A DNA stretch of 64,000 bases from Brevundimonas bacteroides DSM 4726 (lineage in GTDB: Bacteria; Pseudomonadota; Alphaproteobacteria; Caulobacterales; Caulobacteraceae), in the NCBI RefSeq assembly GCF_000701445.1, contig NZ_JNIX01000001.1:56060-120059 (forward strand). The letters run 5' to 3'. A program made the translations under genes and the position numbers. Below, one piece after another: positions 26,695 to 35,922 of the stretch; position 1 is the first letter of the stretch, and every line of letters begins with the position of its first letter. The notes under the pieces are model-generated. The model saw only the letters and a list, made by a program, of their open reading frames with translations. It searched no databases and was not told the DNA's origin.

Positions 26695-28974
26695 GTGTCC
26701 CGTCTTCCCTGCCGTCGCAGCGTCCTGATGGGCGCGGCCGCCGTGGGCGCTAGCATGCTGATGAGCGCCAGCCAGACCCGAGCCCGCGTCGCCTCTCATG
26801 CCGAGCGCATTGAGGCGCTCATCGCGCGCATGACGATCGTCGAGAAGGCGGGTCAGCTGAACCTCGTCGGCGACCCGTTCCGCTTCCGGCCCCAGAACGT
26901 CAATCCGCTGGACGGGCAGGGCGACCCCGCGCGCGTCACCGCCCTCATCCGCGAGGGCAAGGTCGGCAATCTGTTCAACGGCATCGGCGCCGAGGCCGGC
27001 CGCCGCATCCAGCGGATCGCGGTTGAGGAGACCCGGCTGGGCATCCCCCTGCTGTTCGCCGCCGACATCATCCACGGGCTGAAGACGGTGTTCCCGGTGC
27101 CGCTCGCCGAGGCCGCCGCCTTCGATCCGGACCTGGCCTATCGCACCGCTCGCGCGGCGGCGCTGGAGGGCGCGGCGTCCGGCGTGCACCAGACCTATGC
27201 CCCCATGGTCGACGTGGCCCGCGACCAACGCTGGGGCCGGGTCGTTGAGGGCGCGGGCGAGGATGTCTGGCTGAACGAGGTCCTGGCCGCCGCCCGCACG
27301 CGCGGCTTCCAGGGCGAGCGGGGTCTGGCCGACCGCGACGCCCTTCTGGCCACGCCCAAGCACTTCGCCGCCTATTCCGCCGCCGAGGGCGGGATGGAGT
27401 ACAACACCACCGACATGTCCGACGTGACGCTGCGCGGCGTCTATCTGCCGCCGTTCCAGGCCGCCTTCGAGGCCGGGGCGCTTTCGGTCATGAGCGGTTT
27501 CAACGATCTGAACGGCGTGCCGGCCTCGGGCAACCGCTATCTGCTGACCCAGATCTTGCGCGAGGAGTGGGGCTTCGAGGGCTTCGTCGTTTCCGACTAC
27601 ACCTCCGAGCAGGAGCTGATCGCCCACGGCTTCGCCGAGGACGGTCGCGACGCTGCCCGCATCGCCCTGATGGCGGGGATCGACATGTCGATGGTGTCCG
27701 GCATCTTCCTGGAGCACATCCCCGACCTGGTCGAGAAGGGCGACGTGCCCATGGCCCGCGTGGACGAAGCGGTGCGCCGGGTCCTGACCACCAAGGCGGC
27801 GCTGGGCCTGTTCGACGACCCCTATCGCGGCTGCGATCCGGAACGGGAGCGCCTCATCGTCGGCTCTCAGGAGCACCGCGACCTGGCCCGCGAGGCAGGG
27901 GTCAAGTCCATCGTGCTGCTGAAGAACGGGGGCGTCCTGCCGCTCAAGCCTTCGGGCCAGAGGATCGCCCTGATCGGGCCGTTCGCCGACGACGTCGACA
28001 ACGTCTTCGGCCCCTGGACCATCTGGGGCGACGAAAGCCGCCGCATCTCGCTGGAGGCCGGCTTCCGCGCGGCCATGGCCGACGCCTCCCTGCTGACCGT
28101 GGCCAGGGGTTCGGACGTCGAGGCGCCGCTGGAAGGCGGCATCGACGCCGCCGTCGCCGCCGCGCGCGATGCCGACATCGTCGTCCTGGCGCTGGGCGAA
28201 AGCACGCGCATGTCGGGCGAGGCCCAGTCGCGCACCGAGATCGACGTGCCCGCGCCTCAGCGCGCCCTGGCCGAGGCCGTCGCCGCGCTCGGCAAGCCGG
28301 TCGTGGTGCTGCTGCGCAACGGCCGGGCGCTGGAGCTGTCCGGCGCGGTCAAGGATGCGGACGCCATCCTCGTCACCTGGTTCCTGGGCGGCGAGATGGG
28401 CCATGCCGTCGCCGACGTGGTGTTCGGCCAGGTTTCGCCGTCCGGCCGCCTGCCGGTCAGCTTCCCGCACCGCTCGGGCCAGCAGCCCTATAGCTACGAC
28501 CACAAGACCACCGGCCGTCCCGCCGATAACAGCCTGGCCAGCCAGGAATATGTGGCGCGCTATCGCGAGACGACCAACACGGCGCTCTATCCCTTCGGTC
28601 ACGGCCTGACCTACGGCGACGTCCGCTACGGCGCCGTCACGCCCGGTGAGGCGACGCTCGCGTGGAACGGCGAGGTCGAGCTGTGGGTCGAGGTCACCAA
28701 CGCGGGCAGCCGCCCGGTCGAGGAGACGGTCCAGCTCTACATCCGTGACCGCGTCGCCAGCCTGACCCAGCCGGGCCGCCGCCTGCGCGATATCCGCAAG
28801 GTGTCCCTGGGCGCGGGTGAGACGCAGACCGTTCGCTTCACCCTGCGTCGCTCGCAGCTGGAGTTCATCGGGGCCGAAGGGCGGCCGACGGTCGAGCCCG
28901 GCCTGTTCGACGTCTGGCTGTCGGCCTCGGCCCAGGCGGGACAGCCGGCGACTCTCAGGCTTACCCCGGCTTGA
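26695..28974 (+). CDS. GH3 beta-glucosidase, Tat-type signal
   Basis: This 759-residue enzyme has the three usual GH3 parts: the N-terminal barrel, the alpha/beta sandwich and a C-terminal fibronectin-III-like domain. The nucleophile is Asp301 in GFVVSDYTSEQE, and LLATPKHFAAY and RWGRVVEGAGED are typical substrate-site motifs. MSRLPCRRSVLMGAAAVGASMLMS resembles a twin-arginine signal, so it should be periplasmic. GTG 26695 is chosen because GGAGG ends 11 bases before it; a TTG at 26677 lies ahead of that site. It probably releases glucose from beta-glucosides for the FHS carrier encoded upstream. Confidence 0.92.
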   Translation: MSRLPCRRSVLMGAAAVGASMLMSASQTRARVASHAERIEALIARMTIVEKAGQLNLVGDPFRFRPQNVNPLDGQGDPARVTALIREGKVGNLFNGIGAEAGRRIQRIAVEETRLGIPLLFAADIIHGLKTVFPVPLAEAAAFDPDLAYRTARAAALEGAASGVHQTYAPMVDVARDQRWGRVVEGAGEDVWLNEVLAAARTRGFQGERGLADRDALLATPKHFAAYSAAEGGMEYNTTDMSDVTLRGVYLPPFQAAFEAGALSVMSGFNDLNGVPASGNRYLLTQILREEWGFEGFVVSDYTSEQELIAHGFAEDGRDAARIALMAGIDMSMVSGIFLEHIPDLVEKGDVPMARVDEAVRRVLTTKAALGLFDDPYRGCDPERERLIVGSQEHRDLAREAGVKSIVLLKNGGVLPLKPSGQRIALIGPFADDVDNVFGPWTIWGDESRRISLEAGFRAAMADASLLTVARGSDVEAPLEGGIDAAVAAARDADIVVLALGESTRMSGEAQSRTEIDVPAPQRALAEAVAALGKPVVVLLRNGRALELSGAVKDADAILVTWFLGGEMGHAVADVVFGQVSPSGRLPVSFPHRSGQQPYSYDHKTTGRPADNSLASQEYVARYRETTNTALYPFGHGLTYGDVRYGAVTPGEATLAWNGEVELWVEVTNAGSRPVEETVQLYIRDRVASLTQPGRRLRDIRKVSLGAGETQTVRFTLRRSQLEFIGAEGRPTVEPGLFDVWLSASAQAGQPATLRLTPA

Positions 28975-29005
28975 ACCCGGCGCGCGGGCGGGCGAAGACG
29001 GAGCG

Positions 29006-29812
29006 ATGTTCTCCCGCCTGTTCAGCAAAGCCGCCCGGAAGGGGCCCGCGCGGACGCCTGACGACTGCGTCGTCTGGGCGGTCGGCGATATCCACGGTCG
29101 CTCGGACCTGTCGGGGCCTCTGATCACGGCGATCCGGGACGATCTCGCAGCCAGCACAGCCGCGCGGCGCGTGCTGGTCCTTCTCGGCGACCATGTGGAT
29201 CGCGGTCCGGACAGCCGGGGTGTGCTGGATCAGGTGGTCGAGGTCGCCGCCGATCCCTCGCTGGAGGTCCACTGCCTGCGTGGCAATCACGAGGATCGGA
29301 TGGAGGCCTTCCTCGACGATCCGTCGTTGGGACCCGGCTGGTGCGATTACGGCGGGCGCGAGTGTCTGATGAGCTATGGCGTGGTCCCGCCGGCCATGCG
29401 CGGCGACCCGGAGGGATGGGCCGAGGCGTCGCAGGCCCTGCGGGCCGCCCTGCCGGACAGCCATCTGCGTCTGCTGCGCAGCCAGGGCCACAGCGTCGCC
29501 GTCGGCGACTACTTCTTCGCCCATGCTGGGGCGCGGCCAGGCGTCGCGCTGGACGCCCAGTCGCCCGACGACCTGATGTGGGTGCGTCAGGAGTTTCTCG
29601 ACCACCCCGCGCCGTTCGAAAAGGTCGTCGTCCACGGCCACACGCCCGCCGACGAGGTGGTATCCGACGCGCGTCGGATCGGCATCGACACCGGCGCCTA
29701 TGCGACCGGTGTCCTGTCGGCGGTGAGGCTGGAAGGCGAGACGCGCAGCCTGCTTCAGGCGGCGGGACGCGGCGAGCGGGTGTCGCTCTCGACCCGGTCG
29801 CTGTCCGCCTGA
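29006..29812 (+). CDS. PPP-family metallophosphoesterase (serine/threonine phosphatase-like)
   Basis: This 268-residue phosphatase carries the full metal-site set: GDIHGR, GDHVDRGPDS, GNHE, a His in FAHAG and HGHTP. The order and spacing match PPP-type protein phosphatases or the related ApaH-like group, and I cannot separate the two from sequence reading alone. ATG 29006 follows CGGAGCG; the frame is open upstream only inside GH3. It is 31 bases after the GH3 stop, so it may be co-transcribed with it. Its 3' end overlaps the convergent WecG-type gene by 58 bases. Confidence 0.88.
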   Translation: MFSRLFSKAARKGPARTPDDCVVWAVGDIHGRSDLSGPLITAIRDDLAASTAARRVLVLLGDHVDRGPDSRGVLDQVVEVAADPSLEVHCLRGNHEDRMEAFLDDPSLGPGWCDYGGRECLMSYGVVPPAMRGDPEGWAEASQALRAALPDSHLRLLRSQGHSVAVGDYFFAHAGARPGVALDAQSPDDLMWVRQEFLDHPAPFEKVVVHGHTPADEVVSDARRIGIDTGAYATGVLSAVRLEGETRSLLQAAGRGERVSLSTRSLSA

Positions 29813-30672
29813 CGGCCCATCCGCGTCCGGACCGCCGTGACGATGTCCCTGGCGATCAGACCCGACAGGCTCCACGGCTCGATCAGGTAGCGCCGCGCTA
29901 GCCGCTTAGGGTCGTGCACAAGGCGGAACAGCCACTCGACGCCCCATCGCCCCATCCAGCGGGGCGCCTCGGCCTGGGCGCCCGCCTCATAGTCGAAGGC
30001 CGCGCCGACCGAGAAGATCACGCAGTTCGGCAGGGCCTCGAGATTGTTCAGGATCCACAGCTCTTGCCTCGGCATGCCCATGCCGACGAACAGGATGTCG
30101 GGCGCGAAGGCGCGGACCTGCTCGACCACCGCCGCATTCTCGGTCGAACCGGGCGCGGCGTCGAAGTAGCCGTCCCGGACGGCGATGCTGGCTCGCGGGT
30201 GCAACTGGCTCAGCCGCAGCCGCGCGGTCTCGACCACGTCCGGCGCGCCGCCGACATACATGACCCGCCAGCCGTTACGGTTGGTCAGGCTCCAGAAATG
30301 CTCGCGCCAGTCCAGATAGGTGCAGCGGTGAAACGCCCGCCCGTGCAGGCCTAGCATCTTGGCGAAGTGGATCAGGGGGGTGGAATCCACCTCCACCAGA
30401 TCGGCGCGGTCGAAGAAGCCCTGAAGCTCCGGATGCTTCCGCAGCAGGGCCAGAGAGTTCAGATTGTGGTTGGCGACGACGGCCTTCCGGCCTTCGGCGA
30501 TCCAGGTCTCGACGTGGTGCAGAACCTCTTCCGGCCGCACCAGATCGACGGTCTGACCCAGCAGCCGCACGCGCTCGCGCGAACGCCGCGCCTTGCGGAA
30601 CGGGCGGCGCGGTTCGGTGCGGCGGTCGTCGGCGAGGATCGCGTCGGTCAGGGCATGGGCGGCGTCGGCCAT
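29755..30672 (-). CDS. WecG/TagA/CpsF-family glycosyltransferase
   Basis: This 305-residue enzyme belongs to the GT26 group, which adds a sugar to a polyprenyl-linked intermediate of a surface polysaccharide. Signatures are TWIAEGRKAVVANHNLNSL, DLVEVDSTPLI (probable catalytic Asp/Thr region), RVMYVGGAPDVV, FVGMGMPRQELWI and SVGAAFDYEAG. GT26 proteins end with a basic C-terminal tail that docks to the membrane, and RLARRYLIEPWSL fits this. ATG 30672 is the best start; a GTG farther upstream is also possible. It diverges from the UDP-glucose dehydrogenase gene. Confidence 0.9.
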   Translation of the reverse strand: MADAAHALTDAILADDRRTEPRRPFRKARRSRERVRLLGQTVDLVRPEEVLHHVETWIAEGRKAVVANHNLNSLALLRKHPELQGFFDRADLVEVDSTPLIHFAKMLGLHGRAFHRCTYLDWREHFWSLTNRNGWRVMYVGGAPDVVETARLRLSQLHPRASIAVRDGYFDAAPGSTENAAVVEQVRAFAPDILFVGMGMPRQELWILNNLEALPNCVIFSVGAAFDYEAGAQAEAPRWMGRWGVEWLFRLVHDPKRLARRYLIEPWSLSGLIARDIVTAVRTRMGRQADSDRVESDTRSPRPAA

Positions 30673-30810
30673 GCCCGACCATGCCCCGCCCGCTCTCAAG
30701 GTCCGGTAATCGAACAAGCTTAACGGACGGACGACCGTTTCATTTGATGGGTTGCGAAGCCGCGCCGCTGGGCTATGGCGTGCAGCGGGAACGGTCGCGA
30801 AGGGGTCTAC

Positions 30811-32115
30811 ATGCGCGTCACCATGATCGGCACGGGCTATGTCGGCCTGGTCTCGGGCGCCTGCTTCGCCGACTTCGGGCACGAGGTCGTCTGCGTCGAC
30901 AAGGACCCGTCCAAGATCGAGCGGCTGAACCGGGGGGAGATCCCGATCTTCGAGCCGGGTCTGGACGAGCTGGTCGCCAACAACGTCAGGGCGGGCCGCC
31001 TGTCCTTCGCCGTCGACGGGGCCGAGGCGATCCGCAACGCTGAGGTGGTCTTCATCGCCGTGGGCACGCCGACGCGGCGCGGCGACGGCCACGCCGACCT
31101 GTCCTACGTCTATGCGGCCGCCGAAGAGATCGCCGGCCTGATCGAGGGCTTCACCGTCGTGGTGACCAAGTCGACCGTCCCGGTCGGCACCGGCGATGAG
31201 GTCGACGCCATCATTCGTCGGACCAATCCGGACGCCCAGTTCGCGGTGGTCTCCAACCCCGAATTCCTGCGCGAAGGCGCCGCCATCGAGGACTTCAAGC
31301 GCCCCGACCGCGTCGTCATCGGCGTGGAGCACGACCGCGCCCGCGAGGTGATGGCAGAGCTGTACCGCCCGCTGAGCCTAAACGAGTTCCCGGTGGTCTA
31401 CACCTCGCGCCGGACGTCGGAGCTCATCAAGTACGCCGGTAACGCCTTCCTGGCGATGAAGATCACCTTCATCAACGAGATCGCCGACCTGTGCGAAAAG
31501 GTCGGCGCCGACGTGCAGCAGGTCGCCAAGGGCATCGGTCTGGACGGCCGCATCGGCTCCAAATTCCTGAACCCCGGCCCTGGCTATGGCGGCTCCTGCT
31601 TCCCGAAGGATACCATCGCCCTCGTTCGCACCGCCCAGCAGTACGAGGCCCCCGTCCGCCTGATCGAGACGACGGTGGAGGTCAATGACGCGAGGAAGCT
31701 GGCCATGGCCGAGAAGATCCGCCGCGCGGCCGGCGGCGACATCGCGGGCCAGACGGTCGCCATCCTGGGTCTGACGTTCAAGCCGAACACCGACGACATG
31801 CGCGATAGCCCCAGCCTGTCGATCATTCCCGAGCTTCAGCGCATGGGCGCGATGGTGCGGGCGTTCGATCCCGAGGGCATGGCCGAGGCCCGCCATCTGC
31901 TCAGCGACGTCCACTTCGCCGATGGCCCCTATCAGGCCGTCGAGGGGGCCGACATCCTGGTCATCCTGACCGAGTGGGACCAGTTCCGCGCTCTGGACCT
32001 GAAGCGGATGAAGACGCTTATGCGCCGGCCTCTGCTGGTCGACCTGCGCAACATCTATCGCCCGCATCAGGCCCGCAACGACGGCTTCGACTACGTCGGC
32101 GTCGGCAAGCCGTGA
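30811..32115 (+). CDS. UDP-glucose 6-dehydrogenase
   Basis: This enzyme oxidises UDP-glucose twice to UDP-glucuronate, a precursor of acidic surface polysaccharides. The 434-residue protein has the NAD motif GTGYVGL at residues 7-13, the FIAVGTPTRRGDG loop, KSTVPVGTG, and the catalytic Cys263 in GGSCFPKD. LTFKPNTDDMRDSPS marks the C-terminal domain. ATG 30811 follows AAGGGG at 30800-30805; the earlier ATG at 30775 has no such site. The stop overlaps the epimerase start (GTGA), coupling the two. Confidence 0.95.
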   Translation: MRVTMIGTGYVGLVSGACFADFGHEVVCVDKDPSKIERLNRGEIPIFEPGLDELVANNVRAGRLSFAVDGAEAIRNAEVVFIAVGTPTRRGDGHADLSYVYAAAEEIAGLIEGFTVVVTKSTVPVGTGDEVDAIIRRTNPDAQFAVVSNPEFLREGAAIEDFKRPDRVVIGVEHDRAREVMAELYRPLSLNEFPVVYTSRRTSELIKYAGNAFLAMKITFINEIADLCEKVGADVQQVAKGIGLDGRIGSKFLNPGPGYGGSCFPKDTIALVRTAQQYEAPVRLIETTVEVNDARKLAMAEKIRRAAGGDIAGQTVAILGLTFKPNTDDMRDSPSLSIIPELQRMGAMVRAFDPEGMAEARHLLSDVHFADGPYQAVEGADILVILTEWDQFRALDLKRMKTLMRRPLLVDLRNIYRPHQARNDGFDYVGVGKP

Positions 32116-33089
32116 CGGGCGGCCCAGTCCTCGTCACCGGGGCCGCCGGCTTTGTCGGCATGCATGTGGCCGAGCGGCTGCTGCTGCGTGGCGAGACGGT
32201 CATCGGCGTCGACGACTTCAATGCCTACTACGATCCGGCGCTGAAGGACCTCCGCGCCAACAGGCTGGAGGCCCACCCGGGCTTTCGCATGGCGCGCGGT
32301 GACATCGCCGATCCCGATCTGATCGCGGGGATCGTGCGCTCCGAGGGCGTGCGCCGGGTCGTCCACCTCGCCGCTCAGGCCGGGGTTCGCTACTCGCTGG
32401 AGAACCCCTTCGCCTACCAGCGGTCCAACCTCGCGGGCCATCTGGCGGTGCTGGAGGCGTGCCGCCACGCCGAGGTCGAGCACCTGATCTACGCCTCGTC
32501 CAGTTCCGTCTACGGCGACCGGCCGCTGACGGGGCAGGGGTTCCGGGAGGACGATCCGACCGTCAGCCCGGTCTCGCTCTACGCCGCGACCAAACGGTCC
32601 TGCGAACTGCTGAGCCAGAGCTACGCCTCGCTCTACGGCTTTCCGCAGTCGGGCCTCCGCTTCTTCACCGTCTATGGGCCGATGGGCCGACCCGACATGG
32701 CCTACTTCGGCTTCACCGAGGCGATCATGGCCGGTCGGCCGATAGAGGTGTTCGGCGAAGGCCGCATGGCGCGGGACTTCACCTACGTCGACGACATCGT
32801 CGACGGCGTCGTCGGGGTGCTGGATCGCCCTCCGGCGCGCGGTGGCCACGAGGTCTACAACATCGGCGACAGCCACCCTGTCGGCCTGATGGACATGATC
32901 GCCACCCTGGAGCGTCTGCTCGGTCGTGAGGCCGTCAAGGTCATGCGCCCCATGCAGCCCGGCGACGTTACCGCGACCTACGCCGACATCTCCAGGCTGA
33001 ACGCCCTGACCGGCTATGCGCCCAAGGTCGAGCTGGCCGAGGGACTGGAGCGGTTCGTCCGGTGGTGGCGCGACTGGCGCGGCGTCTGA
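32112..33089 (+). CDS. NAD-dependent sugar epimerase, probable UDP-glucuronate 4-epimerase
   Basis: This is a 325-residue extended short-chain dehydrogenase. It shows TGAAGFVG at residues 9-16, the IYASSSSVYGD catalytic Ser region, YAATK with Tyr157/Lys161, and RFFTVYGPMGRPDMA. The VRYSLENPFAY and GPxGRPDMAY patterns are those of UDP-glucuronate 4-epimerases (CapI/LspL type), which make UDP-galacturonate. Direct coupling to a UDP-glucose dehydrogenase supports that reading. The GTG start at 32112 overlaps the upstream stop. The frame remains open farther upstream only within the neighbour. Confidence 0.88.
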   Translation: MTGGPVLVTGAAGFVGMHVAERLLLRGETVIGVDDFNAYYDPALKDLRANRLEAHPGFRMARGDIADPDLIAGIVRSEGVRRVVHLAAQAGVRYSLENPFAYQRSNLAGHLAVLEACRHAEVEHLIYASSSSVYGDRPLTGQGFREDDPTVSPVSLYAATKRSCELLSQSYASLYGFPQSGLRFFTVYGPMGRPDMAYFGFTEAIMAGRPIEVFGEGRMARDFTYVDDIVDGVVGVLDRPPARGGHEVYNIGDSHPVGLMDMIATLERLLGREAVKVMRPMQPGDVTATYADISRLNALTGYAPKVELAEGLERFVRWWRDWRGV

Positions 33090-33199
33090 CCGTCAGGTCC
33101 GGTCAGCGTCAACGCGCTGGAGCGACGCGCGACCAGTGATATATGGGCCGTTCGCCCGTCGCAGGGACGACGCGACCGATTCGCTCTGGGGGGAGCTGC

Positions 33200-34393
33200 A
33201 TGCCTGATCAAACCACAGTCACCACCAATACGTCCTGGTTCAGCCGGGTCGGCTCGGCCTTCACCGGCGTCATCGTCGGCATCGTCCTGATCTTCGCCTG
33301 CGTCTGGGGCCTGGCGTGGAACGAGGGCAACGCCATCAAGGTCGAGAAGGGCCTGAACGAGGGCGCGGGTCTGGTGGTCGAGGCCGAGGCCTCGCCGATC
33401 GACCCTGCCAAGGACCAGCAGCTGGTTCACGTCGTCGGCGACGTCGCCGTGACCGCGCCTCTGACCGACGACCAGTTCGGCGTCACCGCCACGGGCGTGC
33501 GCCTGGATCGTCAGGTCGAGATGTATCAGTGGCAGGAGGAGTCCTCCTCCGAGACCCGCACCAAGCTGGGTGGCGGTCAGGAGACAGTGACGACCTATAC
33601 CTACACCAAGGTCTGGTCCTCGACGCCGATCGACTCCAGCGGCTTCCAGACCCAGGCCGGCCACGAGAACCCCGCCATGACCCTGGAAGGTTCGACCGTC
33701 TATGCGACCGACGCGACCCTGGGCGATTTCCGCCTGGAGGAAAACGTCCTCAGCCAGATGGACGGGGCGCAGACCCTGCCGCTGGGTCCCGAACAGGCCG
33801 AGGCCATCCAGGCCGCCGCCGGCCAGGGCCGCACCCTGACCGTCGCGAACAACCAGATCTACATCGGCGCCAATCCGCAGACGCCGGTCGTTGGCGACAC
33901 GCGCGTGTCCTATCAGGTCACTCCGGCGGCCGAGACCAGCATCGTCGCTCGCCAGAATGGCGACGGCTTCCTGCCCTACCGGACTCGCAACGGCACCGAA
34001 ATCCTGATGGTAGCCGCAGGGAACACGCCGGCCGCCGACATGTTCCAGTCGGCCCAGGATGCCAACACCTTCATCGCCTGGGCCATCCGTGTGGGCGGAG
34101 TGATCCTGCTGATGGTCGGCTTCGGCCTGATCCTGGCGCCGTTGGGTGTTTTGGCCGATGTCCTGCCGCTGGCAGGGACGATCGTGCGGATGGGGACCGG
34201 TCTGATCGGCTTCGTGCTGGGCCTGCTGGTGGGCACGGTGACCATCGCCATCGCCTGGTTCGCCTTCCGCCCGGTCCTGACGGCGATCATCCTGGTGGTA
34301 GGCGGGGCGATCGCCTTCGCCGTCTGGCGATTTGGTCGGGGCAGGGCGAAGAAGAAGCTGGCGGCCGAAACGGCGACCACTCCGGCGTCCTGA
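33200..34393 (+). CDS. TMEM43-family membrane protein
   Basis: This 397-residue protein has one N-terminal membrane segment (about residues 20-38), a soluble region of some 250 residues and a cluster of about four hydrophobic segments at the C terminus. The layout and motifs such as WNEGNAI, the WQE segment, YTYTKVWSS, and the NPAM segment match the TMEM43/LUMA family (PF07787), best known from animals but present in bacteria. Its molecular role is not established. ATG 33200 follows GGGGGAG at 33189-33195. It stands alone between a polysaccharide operon and a convergent gene. Confidence 0.85.
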   Translation: MPDQTTVTTNTSWFSRVGSAFTGVIVGIVLIFACVWGLAWNEGNAIKVEKGLNEGAGLVVEAEASPIDPAKDQQLVHVVGDVAVTAPLTDDQFGVTATGVRLDRQVEMYQWQEESSSETRTKLGGGQETVTTYTYTKVWSSTPIDSSGFQTQAGHENPAMTLEGSTVYATDATLGDFRLEENVLSQMDGAQTLPLGPEQAEAIQAAAGQGRTLTVANNQIYIGANPQTPVVGDTRVSYQVTPAAETSIVARQNGDGFLPYRTRNGTEILMVAAGNTPAADMFQSAQDANTFIAWAIRVGGVILLMVGFGLILAPLGVLADVLPLAGTIVRMGTGLIGFVLGLLVGTVTIAIAWFAFRPVLTAIILVVGGAIAFAVWRFGRGRAKKKLAAETATTPAS

Positions 34394-34396
34394 GGC

Positions 34397-34795
34397 CTAG
34401 CGCGCTTCGGTCTCGCGGTTGAAGATCCGCGAGACCAGCGCCCAGTTGACCAGCAGAGACAGGGCGGCCGCCGCGACGAGGATCGCGGCGGCCGTCAGCG
34501 CATCTGAGGGACTGATCCACCGGGTCAGACCGGTGATCGCGGCGAGGCGAATACCGAGGGCAATCAGCGCCGACGCGGCCGTGGCCATGAGACGGAGCAC
34601 GGATAGGCGGCTGTTGTTGGCTCGGAAGACCCACGTCTCGAAGAGGAGGTAGTTGGCGATCAGCGCGGCGACGAATCCGCCCGCGGCCGCGAGCTTCAGG
34701 TCCAGCCCGACCCAACGGTTCAGAACCAGCGCCAGCCCAAGATCGATGCCGAAGCCGACAACGACCACCGCCATGTAGCGCGCGTTCCGCTTCAT
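34397..34795 (-). CDS. GtrA-family membrane protein
   Basis: This 132-residue protein has four hydrophobic segments and the GtrA-like pattern RYMAVVVVGFGIDLG, followed by AANYLLFETWVF-like residues. GtrA proteins are thought to help flip polyprenyl-phosphate-linked sugars across the inner membrane. The start overlaps the FAD oxidoreductase stop (ATGA). It is the last gene of a six-gene cassette and is convergent with the TMEM43-family gene, with a 3-base gap. Confidence 0.85.
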   Translation of the reverse strand: MKRNARYMAVVVVGFGIDLGLALVLNRWVGLDLKLAAAGGFVAALIANYLLFETWVFRANNSRLSVLRLMATAASALIALGIRLAAITGLTRWISPSDALTAAAILVAAAALSLLVNWALVSRIFNRETEAR

Positions 34796-35922
34796 GCGAA
34801 CACCGCCTCCGGCCGGACATCTCGCCACCGGGTGTCGATCGCGGGCAGCGCTTCCAAGAGGTCAAACACGTTGTCGAGCTTGGCCCCCAGAATGCTGACC
34901 ATACGAGGGCAATCGGCGTGGCGATGGATCAGGATCGGGCGGGCGTCGTCGATCTCGTTCTGCGTCCGCACCGTCTTGACCTCCCACAGGGACCGCTCAT
35001 GCCGCGCCTCGATCATGCAGGGCAGGTAGCGGGCCGCATCGACGATCATCTCGCGCGCCCGTGACCGACGCGGCATCGCCTCGGCGATCGACCGCGTGGG
35101 GCCGAGGCGATCGTCGGTCCATGCGGCGTGGGGTGTGTAACGGACATGCGTCGGCGAATGCAGGCCTTCGGCTGGATAGGGCATCGTCGAGAAGAAGGGT
35201 CCATCCATCACGGTGACAGCGTGACCTGCCAAGTCCGGTGGCGGCGTGACCAGCGCCACCTCGGCCCATTCGTGCTTGATCCTCAACCCCTGAAGGCCGG
35301 ACGTCAGCGCCAAATCGTTCAGTCCAGCGTAGGTGACATTGAACACAGCATCCGCATTGAAGTCTTCGTCGACCGTTTCGATGCGGATGCCGTTTTCCCG
35401 GTTGGTGACCTGGCGAGCCTCCAGTCCGGTTCGCACGAAGACGCCAGCGGCATCCAGTCGCTGGGCAAGCGACTCGCGCAAGGCTCGCCAGTCGAAGGCG
35501 AACTCCTGACAGGCATAGACCGCCTCAATGTGATCGCTGTCGAACAGGGCGGCATCGGTGCGGCTGGCCTCGGTGAAGGGGGCGTCTAGCGCGCGGAACA
35601 AGGCGGAAAAGCGCGAGGCGGTGACCTTTGAGCGATGCCGGGCCACGGCATAGAGCATGCGGAAATCGCTCACGATCGCTTGTGGAAACGCCGCGACGAA
35701 CCGGGCTTGTAGAGCCCGCGACCGGCGCGCAGTGACCATGCTGCGGGGATAGTGGAAACCGGTATGCACCCGCGCCTGATTGACCCGCGAGGCTCGGGTC
35801 AGAACTGTGGTCTCGCGTTCCAGAAGCAGAACCCGATCGCAAGCCGTTCGCAGCGTCAAAGCCAGGCAGCAGCCGAAGAAGCCGCCGCCGATGACCACAG
35901 CATCCCAAGCCGGGCGGCTCAT
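34792..35922 (-). CDS. FAD-dependent oxidoreductase (DAO-like)
   Basis: This 376-residue protein starts with a dinucleotide fold, DAVVIGGGFFGCCLAL, with GxGxxG at residues 12-17, and has FAD-contacting RVLLLERE and QARVHTGFHYPRS. This is the layout of the D-amino-acid-oxidase/glycine-oxidase superfamily. The substrate is not evident. Location between two GT2 genes and GtrA hints at oxidation of a sugar, a lipid-linked sugar or an amino-sugar, but that is inference. ATG 35922 overlaps the upstream stop (ATGA); the open frame extends further but only into that gene. Confidence 0.75.
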   Translation of the reverse strand: MSRPAWDAVVIGGGFFGCCLALTLRTACDRVLLLERETTVLTRASRVNQARVHTGFHYPRSMVTARRSRALQARFVAAFPQAIVSDFRMLYAVARHRSKVTASRFSALFRALDAPFTEASRTDAALFDSDHIEAVYACQEFAFDWRALRESLAQRLDAAGVFVRTGLEARQVTNRENGIRIETVDEDFNADAVFNVTYAGLNDLALTSGLQGLRIKHEWAEVALVTPPPDLAGHAVTVMDGPFFSTMPYPAEGLHSPTHVRYTPHAAWTDDRLGPTRSIAEAMPRRSRAREMIVDAARYLPCMIEARHERSLWEVKTVRTQNEIDDARPILIHRHADCPRMVSILGAKLDNVFDLLEALPAIDTRWRDVRPEAVFA

